A DNA stretch of 64,000 nt from Beggiatoa leptomitoformis (GTDB taxonomy: Bacteria; Pseudomonadota; Gammaproteobacteria; Beggiatoales; Beggiatoaceae): positions 1,426,001 through 1,490,000 of the forward strand of contig NZ_CP012373.2 in NCBI RefSeq assembly GCF_001305575.3. The letters are read 5' to 3'. Below, in pieces: positions 35,598-45,249 of this stretch. Each line of letters begins with the position of its first letter. Position 1 is the stretch's first letter. Under the pieces are notes generated by a model. It was given only the letters and a program-made list of their open reading frames with translations. It was not told the DNA's origin and searched no databases. The position numbers and the translations under genes are program-made.

Positions 35598-37322
35598 TTA
35601 GAAGTTTTTTCGCACAATTTCTACGGGTTTTTTTAATTCCTCTGGATATTCTCCTTGACGAATAGAGGGATGTAAGGTAGTTAGTTGTATTTCCCATAAG
35701 GGTAGTGATGCCATTTTGTAAGGTGTAAAAATGACTTCTTTATTGACAGCAAATACTTTGTTGGGCGTTGGTACAAAGAGCATGTAGGCGTTATCGTAAG
35801 CGCGTTGCATGATTTTTAAAACATTTTCGTTGTAACCTGCTTCGCCAACTGTTTGTTTGAACATGTCTTCTATTAGGGCGTTCATGGTGGGGTCATCATA
35901 CACCGTACTCCAAATATCATTGGTACGTAGGGTGAAAAATGCTGTCCATGGGTGGTAGAAAAACCAGTCGTCATTTCCCCAAATAAGTAAATCCCATGCT
36001 TGTGTATTTTTTTCGTCATGTGTTGTGAGGAGTTGTTCAAAAATCGTTGTTTCGGTTTTTGTGGTGGTAAATTCTAGGGTAACGCCCACTTTTTTAAGTT
36101 GATATTCAATACCGCGCCAGAGAAACATAAAACGTTCTTGTGTTAGCACTTTTAAGGTCAGTCCATTGAGAACCTTTTTGAGTTGTTCTTGTTTTTCTGG
36201 GTCATAGGGGTCTTGTAGGCTGGAAAAAGGTTTTATGGTTTGCATGGCTTCGCGCACACCGGGAAAGGAGGGGGAAATACCAACGGGTGATAATTCACCT
36301 TCACCTTCATAGGTAAAATACAGCAGGTTGTATTGGTGTAGGGCTTGGTTGAGTGCTAGACGTACAGCCGTTTCACGTAATTTAGCATTGCCTGTTCGCA
36401 TGTTGATATGAATGGCATAGTTATCGGTGGCGGGTGAAATAACCAGTTTGCCATAGGGTGAAAGGATTGTTTCCACTTTCTGAGCAAAATCAATGGGGGT
36501 AATATCTAGGGCGTTTTCTTTATATAACACATTGTCTTTTGCTGCTTGGCTATTCAATTCGGTATAAATGGTTACTTTCTCAATTTTTGGATAGCGTTTA
36601 TCCCAATAGAGTGGATTGGCAACCAGTTCAGCAACGGGTGTTTTTCTGTCGCCTTCGATGTAGCCTTTGGTGAGAACGTAAGGGCCTAAACCGTAAGCAC
36701 CTGCTTCGGCTAAATTGGGACAAGTAGGTTTACCGTTCCAACCAAACTTTTCTAAATAAGTGCGGGTGTAAAATTGAATCCAGATAACATCATTCAGAAA
36801 AACGCCATATTTTTCTGTTAGATGAAATCGGACTGTATAGTCGTCAATCTTCTCTGCATAATCAAATACTTTATGAATTTTGCTGTAGGTAAAGGGTTTT
36901 TGTTTGAAATATTGCATGTTTAACAGGACCGCATCTGCATTAAATGGTGTACCATCTTGAAAAACAACACCTTGACGTAGGGTAAATTCGTAAACCGTGT
37001 CGCTTAATTGATGATAAGCCGTTGCTAAATCAAGTTCCCAACCTTTATCATTGTTTGCAGGACGAAATAATGCACTGTTAATAGCATGGGATACATATAG
37101 ATAAGGCAGGCTAGGTAGATAAACTTGTAGATGTGAGCCTTTGGCAAGTTGCGGCGCGACACGTTGACTGCTGTCATCAGTACGCATGGACAAGGGCGCG
37201 TAATGCGGTATTTTATTTTCTGTGTTTATCTCAGGTTCATCAGTAGCATGGCAGTTGATACTCAATAATAAGATAAAAAGTAGGTAGAGGGTTTTATGAT
37301 AAAACACGATTTTGCGCTCCAT
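35598..37322 (-). CDS. ABC transporter solute-binding protein, family 5 (NikA/oligopeptide type)
   Basis: From the ATG at 37322 the protein has 574 residues and a signal peptide (MERKIVFYHKTLYLLFILL). A start at 37370 would add 16 polar residues before it. The mature protein is an SBP_bac_5 member (VYEFTLRQGVVFQDGTPFNADAV, VNMRTGNAKLRETAVRLALNQAL-like segment) resembling nickel and peptide binders. No permease or ATPase gene accompanies it, so it serves a transporter encoded elsewhere or a different sensing role. Confidence 0.88.
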   Translation of the reverse strand: MERKIVFYHKTLYLLFILLLSINCHATDEPEINTENKIPHYAPLSMRTDDSSQRVAPQLAKGSHLQVYLPSLPYLYVSHAINSALFRPANNDKGWELDLATAYHQLSDTVYEFTLRQGVVFQDGTPFNADAVLLNMQYFKQKPFTYSKIHKVFDYAEKIDDYTVRFHLTEKYGVFLNDVIWIQFYTRTYLEKFGWNGKPTCPNLAEAGAYGLGPYVLTKGYIEGDRKTPVAELVANPLYWDKRYPKIEKVTIYTELNSQAAKDNVLYKENALDITPIDFAQKVETILSPYGKLVISPATDNYAIHINMRTGNAKLRETAVRLALNQALHQYNLLYFTYEGEGELSPVGISPSFPGVREAMQTIKPFSSLQDPYDPEKQEQLKKVLNGLTLKVLTQERFMFLWRGIEYQLKKVGVTLEFTTTKTETTIFEQLLTTHDEKNTQAWDLLIWGNDDWFFYHPWTAFFTLRTNDIWSTVYDDPTMNALIEDMFKQTVGEAGYNENVLKIMQRAYDNAYMLFVPTPNKVFAVNKEVIFTPYKMASLPLWEIQLTTLHPSIRQGEYPEELKKPVEIVRKNF

Positions 37323-37415
37323 GTAGGTGTATTTTTCTCGTTGGTAGTGCCTGAATAACACGGTTGTCATTATTCATTATTTTCTCGCCTATTTAATTAA
37401 AGGAAGTGAATTTTT

Positions 37416-37802
37416 ATGCATTATAACGTTGTTAGTACCACTCACGCGCCACAAGCGATAGGCACTTATTCTCAAGCAATTAAAGTCGGTAATATGGTGT
37501 ATTTATCAGGACAAATACCACTTGTTCCAGAAACGATGTTGATACACGGCGGTGATATTCGGGAACATATTCATCAGGTCTTTAAAAACTTGCGCGCAGT
37601 TGCCCAAGCGGCAGGGGGAGATTTATCTAATCTTGTCAAATTAACGGTTTTTTTAACCGATTTAAATAATTTTCCTCATGTTAACGAGGTGATGGCGGAA
37701 TATTTTCAAACGCCTTATCCTGCCCGTGCGGTTGTTGGCGTTTCAGCACTTCCGAAAGGTGTTGGCGTTGAAATGGATGCTATTATGGTTTTAACGGAAT
37801 AA
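37416..37802 (+). CDS. ridA: RidA-family enamine/imine deaminase
   Basis: The 128-residue protein matches RidA throughout (APQAIGTYSQAIKVG, VYLSGQIPL, VKLTVFLTDLNNF, YPARAVVGVSALPKGVGVEMDAI), including the Arg of the substrate pocket in PARA. It hydrolyses reactive enamines from PLP enzymes, protecting the cell from 2-aminoacrylate. It runs convergent to ccoNOQP with a shared terminator between. Confidence 0.96.
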   Translation: MHYNVVSTTHAPQAIGTYSQAIKVGNMVYLSGQIPLVPETMLIHGGDIREHIHQVFKNLRAVAQAAGGDLSNLVKLTVFLTDLNNFPHVNEVMAEYFQTPYPARAVVGVSALPKGVGVEMDAIMVLTE

Positions 37803-37805
37803 AAA

Positions 37806-37837
37806 AAGGGTATGAATCTGATAGGATTCATACCCTT
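37806..37837. terminator. Bidirectional terminator between ridA and ccoP
   Basis: AAGGGTATGAATC pairs perfectly with GATTCATACCCTT. Read on the minus strand it is followed by a run of T, and on the plus strand by TTTGTTTT, so it can end both genes. Confidence 0.92.
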
Positions 37838-37861
37838 AATTTGTTTTACAAACACAATAAC

Positions 37862-38791
37862 TTATTTACTGGGCGTATTACTCAAACTATAAATGTAAGT
37901 TGCGAGTAAATGAACTTTTGCCTCACCTAAGAAGTCTAATTGTGCGGGCATTTTACCACGACGACCATAACGAACGGTTTCTTCAATCGTTTGTTCATCA
38001 CGTCCGTACAACCAAACATTGTCGGTTAAGTTAGGTGCGCCCATTGCCTGTGTGCCTTTACCTTCCATACCATGACACGCCATGCAAATGGTATCAAATT
38101 TCTTTTTGCCTTCAGTCGCAACGTCTGCATTATGCGGTAAACCACTTAAGCTACGGACGTATTGCACGACGTTTTTAATGTCTTGTTCATTTAATCCGTT
38201 GGTTTTAGCATCAGGCATCATTGCTTGGCGACCATTGGTAATAGTCGCTTGAATGGCTTCGGGTGTACCGCCCCATAACCAATCCGTATCGCGCAAGTTG
38301 GGGAAGCCCGGACCACCGCCCGCATCAGACCCATGACAGGCTGTGCAGTAGGTAATAAATAGGCGTTGACCAATTTGTAAAGCATCTTTATTGGCGATTA
38401 ATTCTGGAATAGGTTGTGTTTTAAACTGCTCATATAACGGACCAAAACGGGTATTTGCCGCATCAACTTCTTGTTCATATTGCTTAACTTCTGTCCAGCC
38501 TAAGTAGCCTTTAAAAGAGCCTAAACCGGGAAAGAGAATTAAGTAAATAATGCCGAAGAATAGGGTGATATAAAACATGTTTAACCACCACATGGGCAAA
38601 GGATTATTAAATTCTTCTAAATCCCCATCCCACACGTGTCCCATGGTTTTTACATCTTCACCTTTTTGAGGACGTTTGATACCCAGCGACATCCAAATAA
38701 TGAGGGCAAACAGCATTAAAATGCCCCCTACGGTGGGAACAATAATAAACCATTCCCAAAAATCACTAAAAAACATTTTATTATCAAACAT
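37862..38791 (-). CDS. ccoP: cbb3-type cytochrome c oxidase di-heme subunit
   Basis: The 309-residue CcoP has two N-terminal membrane helices (FIIVPTVGGILMLFALII, WLNMFYITLFFGIIYLIL) and two periplasmic cytochrome c domains with CTACHG near residue 150 and CMACHG near 237. It passes electrons to CcoO/CcoN for reduction of O2 at low concentration. Its start overlaps the ccoQ stop by 8 bases. Confidence 0.97.
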   Translation of the reverse strand: MFDNKMFFSDFWEWFIIVPTVGGILMLFALIIWMSLGIKRPQKGEDVKTMGHVWDGDLEEFNNPLPMWWLNMFYITLFFGIIYLILFPGLGSFKGYLGWTEVKQYEQEVDAANTRFGPLYEQFKTQPIPELIANKDALQIGQRLFITYCTACHGSDAGGGPGFPNLRDTDWLWGGTPEAIQATITNGRQAMMPDAKTNGLNEQDIKNVVQYVRSLSGLPHNADVATEGKKKFDTICMACHGMEGKGTQAMGAPNLTDNVWLYGRDEQTIEETVRYGRRGKMPAQLDFLGEAKVHLLATYIYSLSNTPSK

Positions 38792-38963
38792 GCCGTTTCT
38801 CCTTCACCATCGCTGCTACGGAATCATCATCCTCGATAAGTTGGCGTGCAATCTCGTCAAATTCTTGTTTACGCCGCTTGCTGTACGCCCATGCCACAAT
38901 GCTTAAAAAAACCACCATGACAACAACAGTCCAAATAGATTGAACTAATGCTAATAAGTTCAC
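38784..38963 (-). CDS. ccoQ: cbb3-type cytochrome c oxidase small subunit
   Basis: A 59-residue frame starts with GTG at 38963 behind a strong GGAGG. It has one membrane helix (SIWTVVVMVVFLSIVAWAYS), a basic KRRKQEF segment after it and an acidic tail, as in CcoQ. It is placed exactly between ccoO and ccoP, with 3 bases to the ccoO stop and an 8-base overlap with ccoP. The short length and GTG start make it easy to miss. Confidence 0.9.
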   Translation of the reverse strand: MNLLALVQSIWTVVVMVVFLSIVAWAYSKRRKQEFDEIARQLIEDDDSVAAMVKEKRHV

Positions 38964-38966
38964 GAC

Positions 38967-39584
38967 CTACCTCCGGGTTTGGATTGTTTTGCCCAACCCT
39001 TGCAAATAGGAAATGACGGCATCCATTTCAGTTTTGCCTGCTACCGTTTCAGGTGCTTTGGCAATTTCTTCGTCTGTATATGGATGACCATAGGTATTTT
39101 TTAGCATTTGCATCCGTTCTTGTACCGTTGCACCGTCCACTGTATTTTCTGCTAACCAAGGATATCCGGGCATGATGGATTCAGGGACAACCATACGAGG
39201 ATTAAGCAGATGTAAACGATGCCAATCGTCACTGTAACGTCCACCCACACGGTGTAAATCAGGACCTGTGCGTTTAGAACCCCATTGGAAAGGACGGTCA
39301 TAAACAAACTCGCCAGCTACAGAGTAATGTCCATAACGCTCTGTTTCTGCACGGAAAGGACGAATCATTTGTGAGTGGCACAAATAGCATCCTTCACGAA
39401 CATAAACATCTCGTCCTGCTAAGGATAAAGCGTCATAAGGCTTTAATCCTTCAACAGGTTGTGTTGTTGATTGCATGTAAAACAACGGTACGATCTGGAC
39501 TAAACCACCCACACTGACAAAGAGGATGATGAGGATAATCATAAAGCCAATGTTTTTCTCAACTTTTCCATGTGCTGTTGACAT
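38967..39584 (-). CDS. ccoO: cbb3-type cytochrome c oxidase mono-heme subunit
   Basis: The 205-residue protein is the usual length. It has an N-terminal membrane anchor ([20 protein letters not shown]), the heme motif CYLCH near residue 67, and the conserved [20 protein letters not shown] stretch. It receives electrons from CcoP and passes them to CcoN. It lies 13 bases after ccoN. Confidence 0.97.
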   Translation of the reverse strand: MSTAHGKVEKNIGFMIILIILFVSVGGLVQIVPLFYMQSTTQPVEGLKPYDALSLAGRDVYVREGCYLCHSQMIRPFRAETERYGHYSVAGEFVYDRPFQWGSKRTGPDLHRVGGRYSDDWHRLHLLNPRMVVPESIMPGYPWLAENTVDGATVQERMQMLKNTYGHPYTDEEIAKAPETVAGKTEMDAVISYLQGLGKTIQTRR

Positions 39585-39597
39585 TTTGGCATTCTCC

Positions 39598-41070
39598 TTA
39601 ATGAGCCAACACTGGGGCGGGAATCATATCATTGGCTTCCACATTTTCAGTGCTTTTACTCGTGACGGTTTTGTAAACGTTGAATGCCATCACTAAGGCA
39701 CCTAACAGGAAGAAGACACCGCCAACAAAACGAGTTATATAGAAGGGGTGCATAGCAGCAACAGACTCAACAAAGCTATAAGTTAATGTGCCATCAGCAT
39801 TTGTAGCACGCCACATCAGACCTTGCATAATACCCGCAACCCACATTGCAGAAATGTATAACACGATACCAATGGTAGATATCCAGAAATGCACTTCAAC
39901 CAGTTTCAGGCTGTATAAAGGACGACCAAATAAGCGAGGAATCATGTAATACAAGCTACCCATACTGACAAACGCAACCCAGCCCAATGCACCAGAATGC
40001 ACGTGACCAATTGTCCAATCGGTATAGTGAGACAGTGCGTTTACTGTCTTGATAGCCATCATAGGACCTTCAAAAGTGGACATGCCATAGAAAGACAGAG
40101 AAACGACGAGGAAACGTAAAATAGGGTCCGTTCGTAATTTATGCCATGCACCTGATAAGGTCATGATACCGTTAATCATACCGCCCCAAGAAGGTGCTAA
40201 TAAGATTAAGGACATTACCATTCCTAATGACTGTGTCCAATCAGGTAAAGCGGTGTAGTGTAAATGGTGAGGACCTGCCCAAATATAAACGAAAATCAAT
40301 GCCCAAAAGTGGACAATGGATAAACGATAGGAATAAACAGGACGACCTGCTTGCTTAGGCACAAAATAATACATCATGCCCAAAAAGCCAGCGGTTAAGA
40401 AGAAGCCGACAGCATTATGACCATACCACCATTGCACCATCGCATCTTGTACACCCGCGTAAGCTGAATAAGATTTCCAGCCCAAGAAATTAACAGGGAC
40501 GGCAGCACTGTTGATAATATGTAACATTGCAACGGTAATAATAAAGGAGGCATAGAACCAGTTTGCAACGTAAATATGAGGGACTTTCCGTTTTATAATC
40601 GTACCAAAAAACACGACTGCATAAGAAACCCACACGACGGCAATTAAAATATCAATAGGCCATTCTAATTCAGCATATTCCTTACTTTGCGTGATACCAA
40701 GCGGTAAAGTAATGGCTGCTAAGACGATAACCGCTTGCCAACCCCAGAAGGTAAATGCGGCTAACTTATCTGAGAATAAACGTGCATGACAGGTGCGTTG
40801 AACAACATAGTAAGAGGTTGCAAACAATGCACATCCACCAAAAGCAAAAATAACTGCATTGGTATGTAATGGACGTAAACGACTGAACGTGAGATAAGGA
40901 ATGTCAAAGTTTAACCAAGGCCATGCTAATTGCGCTGCAATCAACACACCCACGGAAAAGCCCACAATCCCCCAAACCACCGTCATAATAGCGAACTGCT
41001 TGATGACTTTGTAGTTGTAGGTCTCTTCTTGACCCACAGCCACATTAGCAGAAAGAGTAGCTTCCGCCAT
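39598..41070 (-). CDS. ccoN: cbb3-type cytochrome c oxidase catalytic subunit
   Basis: CcoN with the ATG at 41070 (490 residues) is preferred over an upstream ATG at 41115, because GGGAGA stands 5 bases before it. It has the heme-copper oxidase histidines ([49 protein letters not shown]) and twelve predicted helices. It reduces oxygen at a heme b3-CuB centre and pumps protons. The assembly genes ccoGHIS are not in the window. Confidence 0.97.
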   Translation of the reverse strand: MAEATLSANVAVGQEETYNYKVIKQFAIMTVVWGIVGFSVGVLIAAQLAWPWLNFDIPYLTFSRLRPLHTNAVIFAFGGCALFATSYYVVQRTCHARLFSDKLAAFTFWGWQAVIVLAAITLPLGITQSKEYAELEWPIDILIAVVWVSYAVVFFGTIIKRKVPHIYVANWFYASFIITVAMLHIINSAAVPVNFLGWKSYSAYAGVQDAMVQWWYGHNAVGFFLTAGFLGMMYYFVPKQAGRPVYSYRLSIVHFWALIFVYIWAGPHHLHYTALPDWTQSLGMVMSLILLAPSWGGMINGIMTLSGAWHKLRTDPILRFLVVSLSFYGMSTFEGPMMAIKTVNALSHYTDWTIGHVHSGALGWVAFVSMGSLYYMIPRLFGRPLYSLKLVEVHFWISTIGIVLYISAMWVAGIMQGLMWRATNADGTLTYSFVESVAAMHPFYITRFVGGVFFLLGALVMAFNVYKTVTSKSTENVEANDMIPAPVLAH

Positions 41071-41953
41071 AAATGTCTCCCTATGTAGCAAAATAAAAAA
41101 TAATGATAATACCAAACCTTTTTTTATTTGATTTAGTCCTCAACTTGATGAAGAACGCTACCAACTAAAAAATAAATGATTAGAATTATCTGTGGTTTTT
41201 AACTGAAAAAACTTTGATTTAAGCAACTAGAACAAGTCACCTACAAAAAACCATTACTGGCTGTCTGCTTATTTCTTAAAGATAGGCAAAAGACTTGAAA
41301 TAAAGGTTTTATTAGTCTGCGATACTCGACTCGAAATCCATCTCCCCGCAAAATCGTGCTAACAAGTACAACATTAAAAAATCAAGACTTCTTCACCCAT
41401 TGTTTAGGATATCCATCAAAACAAATAAGTGAGTACATGATAATTTTACGGCATACGCATACACAAGCATACTCATAAATTCTATCAGGTCATGAAAACA
41501 GCGTTAATTATATTAACCAAATGATTATTGCAGGTGTTTGCTCAATTATTGAGGATAAACAAATCGTCCACAAATCTGTTGCGATACCACAAGACCTATC
41601 CCCCTTTGTTTCTCACAATGTATTTTATACTTTTTACGTGTTTTTAAGTATAAAACTTTTTTGGTATCGGTAAAAAAATCCAGTGACAATTAATCCATGT
41701 TAATAATTAATTAACTGATAAAATTACTAGGAAATAAAAAGCAAGCTCTCCAATTTATCTCATCAAAGAGTGTTTAATCTGCGTTACCATGAGGGATATT
41801 TTAATTTTTCGGTAAATATTGATATTTTTATCTATTAATGCAATAACTGCTAACGTTACAAATATCGTTTTATTATGTTGGTACGGGTAGGCTCTGCTGT
41901 GAGTAGAAATCACATGGCAGATAAAATAAACAATGACTGGAAGGAATAATCTG
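41071..41953. other. Long AT-rich intergenic region upstream of ccoN
   Basis: No gene of convincing composition is seen in these ~880 bases. The ccoN promoter must lie on the minus strand near 41100-41250, and the DUF3096 promoter near 41900. A search by eye for an Anr/FNR site (TTGAT-N4-ATCAA) gave only poor matches, such as TTGATTTAAGCAA at 41214. Several TA-rich inverted repeats occur but none is clearly a site. Confidence 0.5.
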
Positions 41954-42094
41954 ATGAATCTTCATGTTGATATTAATGCGATTGTCTCATTGGTTGCAGG
42001 TATTTTAATTTTATTGCAACCAAAGCTACTCAATTATGTAGTGGCTATTTACCTGATTATTGTAGGTGTTATTGGACTGGTAGGACTTAGATAA
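41954..42094 (+). CDS. DUF3096 mini-protein (46 residues)
   Basis: The 46-residue frame begins with ATG behind AAGGA at 8 bases. It is almost entirely two hydrophobic helices separated by a QPKLLNYV turn (VSLVAGILILLQPKLLNYVV). This is the DUF3096 pattern of small membrane proteins that are often near stress or envelope genes. It is followed by a perfect 10-base-stem terminator, which supports it as a real gene. Confidence 0.8.
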   Translation: MNLHVDINAIVSLVAGILILLQPKLLNYVVAIYLIIVGVIGLVGLR

Positions 42095-42104
42095 ATAATA
42101 GGTA

Positions 42105-42140
42105 GGTAAAGAGAAAAAATTATCTCTTTACCATTTTATT
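42105..42140 (+). terminator. Terminator after the DUF3096 gene
   Basis: GGTAAAGAGA pairs perfectly with TCTCTTTACC over an 8-base loop and is followed by ATTTTATT. Confidence 0.8.
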
Positions 42141-42383
42141 CAACATCATTGTTAAAAATAAGATTTTCCACAACTAATTAATAGTTTATACAAAAAGCTG
42201 CCTTTTTTAAAACGCGAATACTCTATGTATCAGCATTTTAAATCCTTCATCCGTGTTTAATCTGATCAGTCTAACTACCCCAATAATTCCTGAAATAATT
42301 GACTCGCCCCATTTTTTAGCAAAGACAAGCAACTATCCCTGCTAAAAACAAAAATTACGCTAAAACATACAAAGATAACTATT

Positions 42384-44660
42384 ATGACTACAGATAGCCC
42401 CCCCCTCACCTCCCGCCTTGCTATCAAGGGTATGATGTGCGCCTCTTGCGTTGCAACGGTTGAAAGCATCATTTCACAACAGCAAGGTATTGTATCTACA
42501 AATGTTAATTTACTAGCAGGAGAGGCAGAAATCAGCTATGTCCCACAACTTGACCTTGAAAAATTACGCTTAGCTATACAATCACATGGCTATGAAGCAA
42601 AAATTATTAAAGCTGAATCGCAAGCCATACGTACAGAACAACAGCTACAAGAACATACACTTGAATACCAAGCCTTAATGCGGAAATTCTGGTTTTCTGC
42701 AATTATTGCGATTCCTGTCATGTTTTTTAGTTATCCCGAAATGTTGTTTGGACAACTAGATTGGATACCCGCAATGGGAACGGAAGAACGGCGGTGGTTA
42801 TGGGGCTTTCTAGGCTTACTCTGTTTACCCGTCATGTTTTGGTCGGGCGCGCATTTCTACACCAGTGCATGGGCCAGTTTTAAACACCGCACGGCGAACA
42901 TGAACACACTGGTTTCTTTAGGTATTACAGCCGCTTTTCTCTACTCCAGCATAGCCGTATTATTTCCGACATGGTTTCCTCACCATGCAGCAGAAGTATT
43001 TTGGGAAGTTATCGCGGTTGTTGTCACACTGGTTTTATTAGGAAATGCCCTAGAAATTAAGGCAAAAGGCAAAACATCAGAAGCCATTCGCAAACTCATA
43101 GGGCTACAAGCAAAAACAGCACGAGTGTTGCGCGATGAACAAGAAATAGATATTCCCATTGAAGCCGTACAAGTAGGAGACATCGTTCTGGTGCGCCCCG
43201 GTGAAAAAATTCCTGTAGATGGCGTAATTATCTCAGGCAATAGCACCATTGATGAATCCATGCTCACAGGGGAAGCGATGCCTGTTGAAAAACAAAATGG
43301 GGACGAAGTGATTGGCGCGACCTTAAATAAAACCGGCAGCTTTCGCTTACGAGCGCGTAAAGTAGGACAAGATACTGTATTAGCAAATATTATTCGCATG
43401 GTACAAACTGCACAAAGTTCTAAAGCACCGATACAACGTTTAGTTGATAAAGTTGCCAGCTATTTTGTGCCAACGGTAATGATTTTAGCTGTATTGGCAT
43501 TTATGGTTTGGTACGTTATAGGGCCTGAACCACGAGTGGTGTATGCCACAATAGCCTTAATCACAACCCTTGTTATTGCCTGCCCTTGCGCATTAGGCTT
43601 GGCTACGCCAACCTCTATCACTGTTGGTATTGGCAAAGCAGCAGAATATGGCATTCTCATACGTGCCAGCGATGCCCTACAACAAGTCCAGAAAATCAAT
43701 ACCATCGTCTTTGATAAAACAGGTACGATTACCGCAGGCAAGCCAACCGTCACGGATGTGATTCCCCTACCCACCACAAACAAAGAAAAAATATTATTTT
43801 ACGCGGCAAGTTTAGAACGCCATTCCGAACATCCTTTAGGAACAGCCATTGTACAAGCGGCACAGGGTATAAACTTTGAAGAAGCAACAGATTTTCTCGC
43901 GTTGGCAGGGCATGGAGTACAAGGCAAAATTGCAAATAATGCCGTGTTGTTAGGAAATGCAAAATTACTACAAGACCAACAAATTGACATTACTGCACTC
44001 AGCACACAAGCGACACAACTGGCTCAAGCAGGTAAAACTCCTGTATTTCTTGCCGTTGCGGGACAACTGTTAGGAATTATTGCAATTGCCGACCCACTCA
44101 AACCCGATTCTGCCCACGCAATTCAAACCTTACAACAAATGGGTTTAAGTGTGGTTATGATGACGGGTGATAATCAACGCACTGCACAGACGATTGCAGA
44201 ACAAATTGGTATTCATGAAGTACTGGCTGACGTTTTACCTGCGGATAAAGCAAATAAAGTAAAGCAATTACAAGCACAAGGGCGTATTGTTGCGATGGTT
44301 GGTGATGGAATCAACGACGCGCCCGCTTTAGCACAAGCAGATGTTGGCATTGCGATAGGAACAGGAACTGATGTGGCGATAGAATCTAGCGATATTACGC
44401 TCATTCAAGGCAAACTCACGAGCGTAGCAACTGCGATGCAAATCAGTCGCGCAACTTTGCAAAACATTAAACAGAATCTTGTGGGTGCATTTTTTTACAA
44501 TGTGTTAGGTATTCCTATTGCGATGGGGGTTTTATATCCGCTGTTTGGTGTTTTGCTGTCACCGATGCTAGCGGGAGCAGCCATGGCAGCGAGTTCTGTT
44601 ACGGTGGTAACAAATGCAAACCGCTTGCGCTACTTTAAACCTACGGGAGGTGCGGTATGA
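42384..44660 (+). CDS. copA: Copper-exporting P1B-type ATPase
   Basis: The 758-residue protein has one N-terminal heavy-metal-associated domain (MMCASC), eight predicted membrane helices, the CPC translocation motif near residue 400 (CPCALG), phosphorylation site DKTGT near 444, HP motif in [11 protein letters not shown] and GDGINDAP near 640. The CPC and the [10 protein letters not shown] and [16 protein letters not shown] end segment fit Cu(I) export (P1B-1). Copper ATPases support cbb3 assembly and copper resistance. No CueR box was recognised in the upstream gap. Confidence 0.96.
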   Translation: MTTDSPPLTSRLAIKGMMCASCVATVESIISQQQGIVSTNVNLLAGEAEISYVPQLDLEKLRLAIQSHGYEAKIIKAESQAIRTEQQLQEHTLEYQALMRKFWFSAIIAIPVMFFSYPEMLFGQLDWIPAMGTEERRWLWGFLGLLCLPVMFWSGAHFYTSAWASFKHRTANMNTLVSLGITAAFLYSSIAVLFPTWFPHHAAEVFWEVIAVVVTLVLLGNALEIKAKGKTSEAIRKLIGLQAKTARVLRDEQEIDIPIEAVQVGDIVLVRPGEKIPVDGVIISGNSTIDESMLTGEAMPVEKQNGDEVIGATLNKTGSFRLRARKVGQDTVLANIIRMVQTAQSSKAPIQRLVDKVASYFVPTVMILAVLAFMVWYVIGPEPRVVYATIALITTLVIACPCALGLATPTSITVGIGKAAEYGILIRASDALQQVQKINTIVFDKTGTITAGKPTVTDVIPLPTTNKEKILFYAASLERHSEHPLGTAIVQAAQGINFEEATDFLALAGHGVQGKIANNAVLLGNAKLLQDQQIDITALSTQATQLAQAGKTPVFLAVAGQLLGIIAIADPLKPDSAHAIQTLQQMGLSVVMMTGDNQRTAQTIAEQIGIHEVLADVLPADKANKVKQLQAQGRIVAMVGDGINDAPALAQADVGIAIGTGTDVAIESSDITLIQGKLTSVATAMQISRATLQNIKQNLVGAFFYNVLGIPIAMGVLYPLFGVLLSPMLAGAAMAASSVTVVTNANRLRYFKPTGGAV

Positions 44661-44746
44661 CGGGCGACCGCTGGTTAGTTATTGCGTTAGGATGTGCGGT
44701 TATTGCGTGGATTGTGTATTTTTTTTGGGGTAAAAAGTCTAATTAA
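44657..44746 (+). CDS. 29-residue single-helix membrane protein, possibly truncated
   Basis: ATG overlaps the copA stop (ATGA). The frame encodes one membrane helix with a [19 protein letters not shown] core and a basic end. It resembles the N-terminus of cupredoxin-domain proteins often encoded after copA, and its stop codon is the first bases of the inverted-repeat element beginning at 44741. It may therefore be the remains of a longer gene cut by that element. A bona fide small membrane protein is the alternative. Confidence 0.5.
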   Translation: MTGDRWLVIALGCAVIAWIVYFFWGKKSN

Positions 44747-45004
44747 CCTGAGTTCGGGATAAGAAATTCTCGTTCCCACGCTCCAGCGTGGGAATGCCTA
44801 CCGCGTCGCTCCAGCGGCGAGGACTTTAATCACTTATTTAAGATAAAAACCATTGAGTTAAATCCGCCTCAATGTTTAACCAGCCTAAGCAAACGCGCCG
44901 CTAGAGCTACGCAATCTGCATTCCCACGCTGGAGCGTGGGAACGAGATAAACCAATTAAATTTATTAATTTTTCCCTATTTCTTATCCCGAACTCAGGTT
45001 AATT
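44741..45004. mobile_element. 264-base inverted-repeat element (MITE-like)
   Basis: A perfect 27-base terminal inverted repeat (44741-44767 and 44978-45004, including TTAACCTGAGTTCGGGATAA) brackets a second perfect 30-base inverted repeat (44768-44797 and 44918-44947). Each inner arm contains a CCCACGCT/AGCGTGGG hairpin. No protein is encoded. The nested symmetry suggests a non-autonomous mobile element or a BIME-type repeat; no clear target duplication was found. Confidence 0.8.
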
Positions 45005-45062
45005 AGGATAATTTGGAATATCTCTTCTTAGACGACAAGAAAAATGATGCTTTTCAATTCGG

Positions 45063-45090
45063 TTAATTCTGAAAATCCTGATTCAGATAG
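45063..45090. repeat. Dispersed AATTCTG/GATTCAG repeat
   Basis: Intergenic member of the family also found at 3570, 28952 and 63051. Confidence 0.45.
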
Positions 45091-45126
45091 TTTTTAATAA
45101 CTTGCTCAAAAATAAAGATGAATAGT

Positions 45127-45155
45127 GGATACCACCGCTCTATGCGATGGTATCC
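45127..45155. repeat. GGATACCA/TGGTATCC hairpin repeat
   Basis: Perfect 8-base arms around a 13-base loop, with the flank CCGTGTTACTTT shared with the copy at 26662-26689 apart from one base. Confidence 0.6.
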
Positions 45156-45249
45156 GTGTTACTTTTACAAATACAAAACTATCATAAGGTTAATCTTTGT
45201 AGGTCTGGACATTCTGACTTAGATAATTTGCAATTAGGAAAAGTATTTA

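Larger units (their letters stand above)
45005..45249. other. Intergenic repeats before rimO's 3' end
   Basis: The region holds a TTAATTCTGAAAATCCTGAT-type repeat at 45063-45090 and the GGATACCA/TGGTATCC hairpin at 45127-45155. No gene is seen. Confidence 0.55.

Noticed and set aside
41071-41115. Longer start for CcoN
   Set aside because: The ATG at 41070 has GGGAGA at proper spacing and matches the usual N-terminus; the extra 15 residues do not.
41214-41226. FNR/Anr-like site TTGATTTAAGCAA upstream of ccoN
   Set aside because: Spacing is one base short and the right half-site is incomplete, so oxygen control cannot be supported from it.
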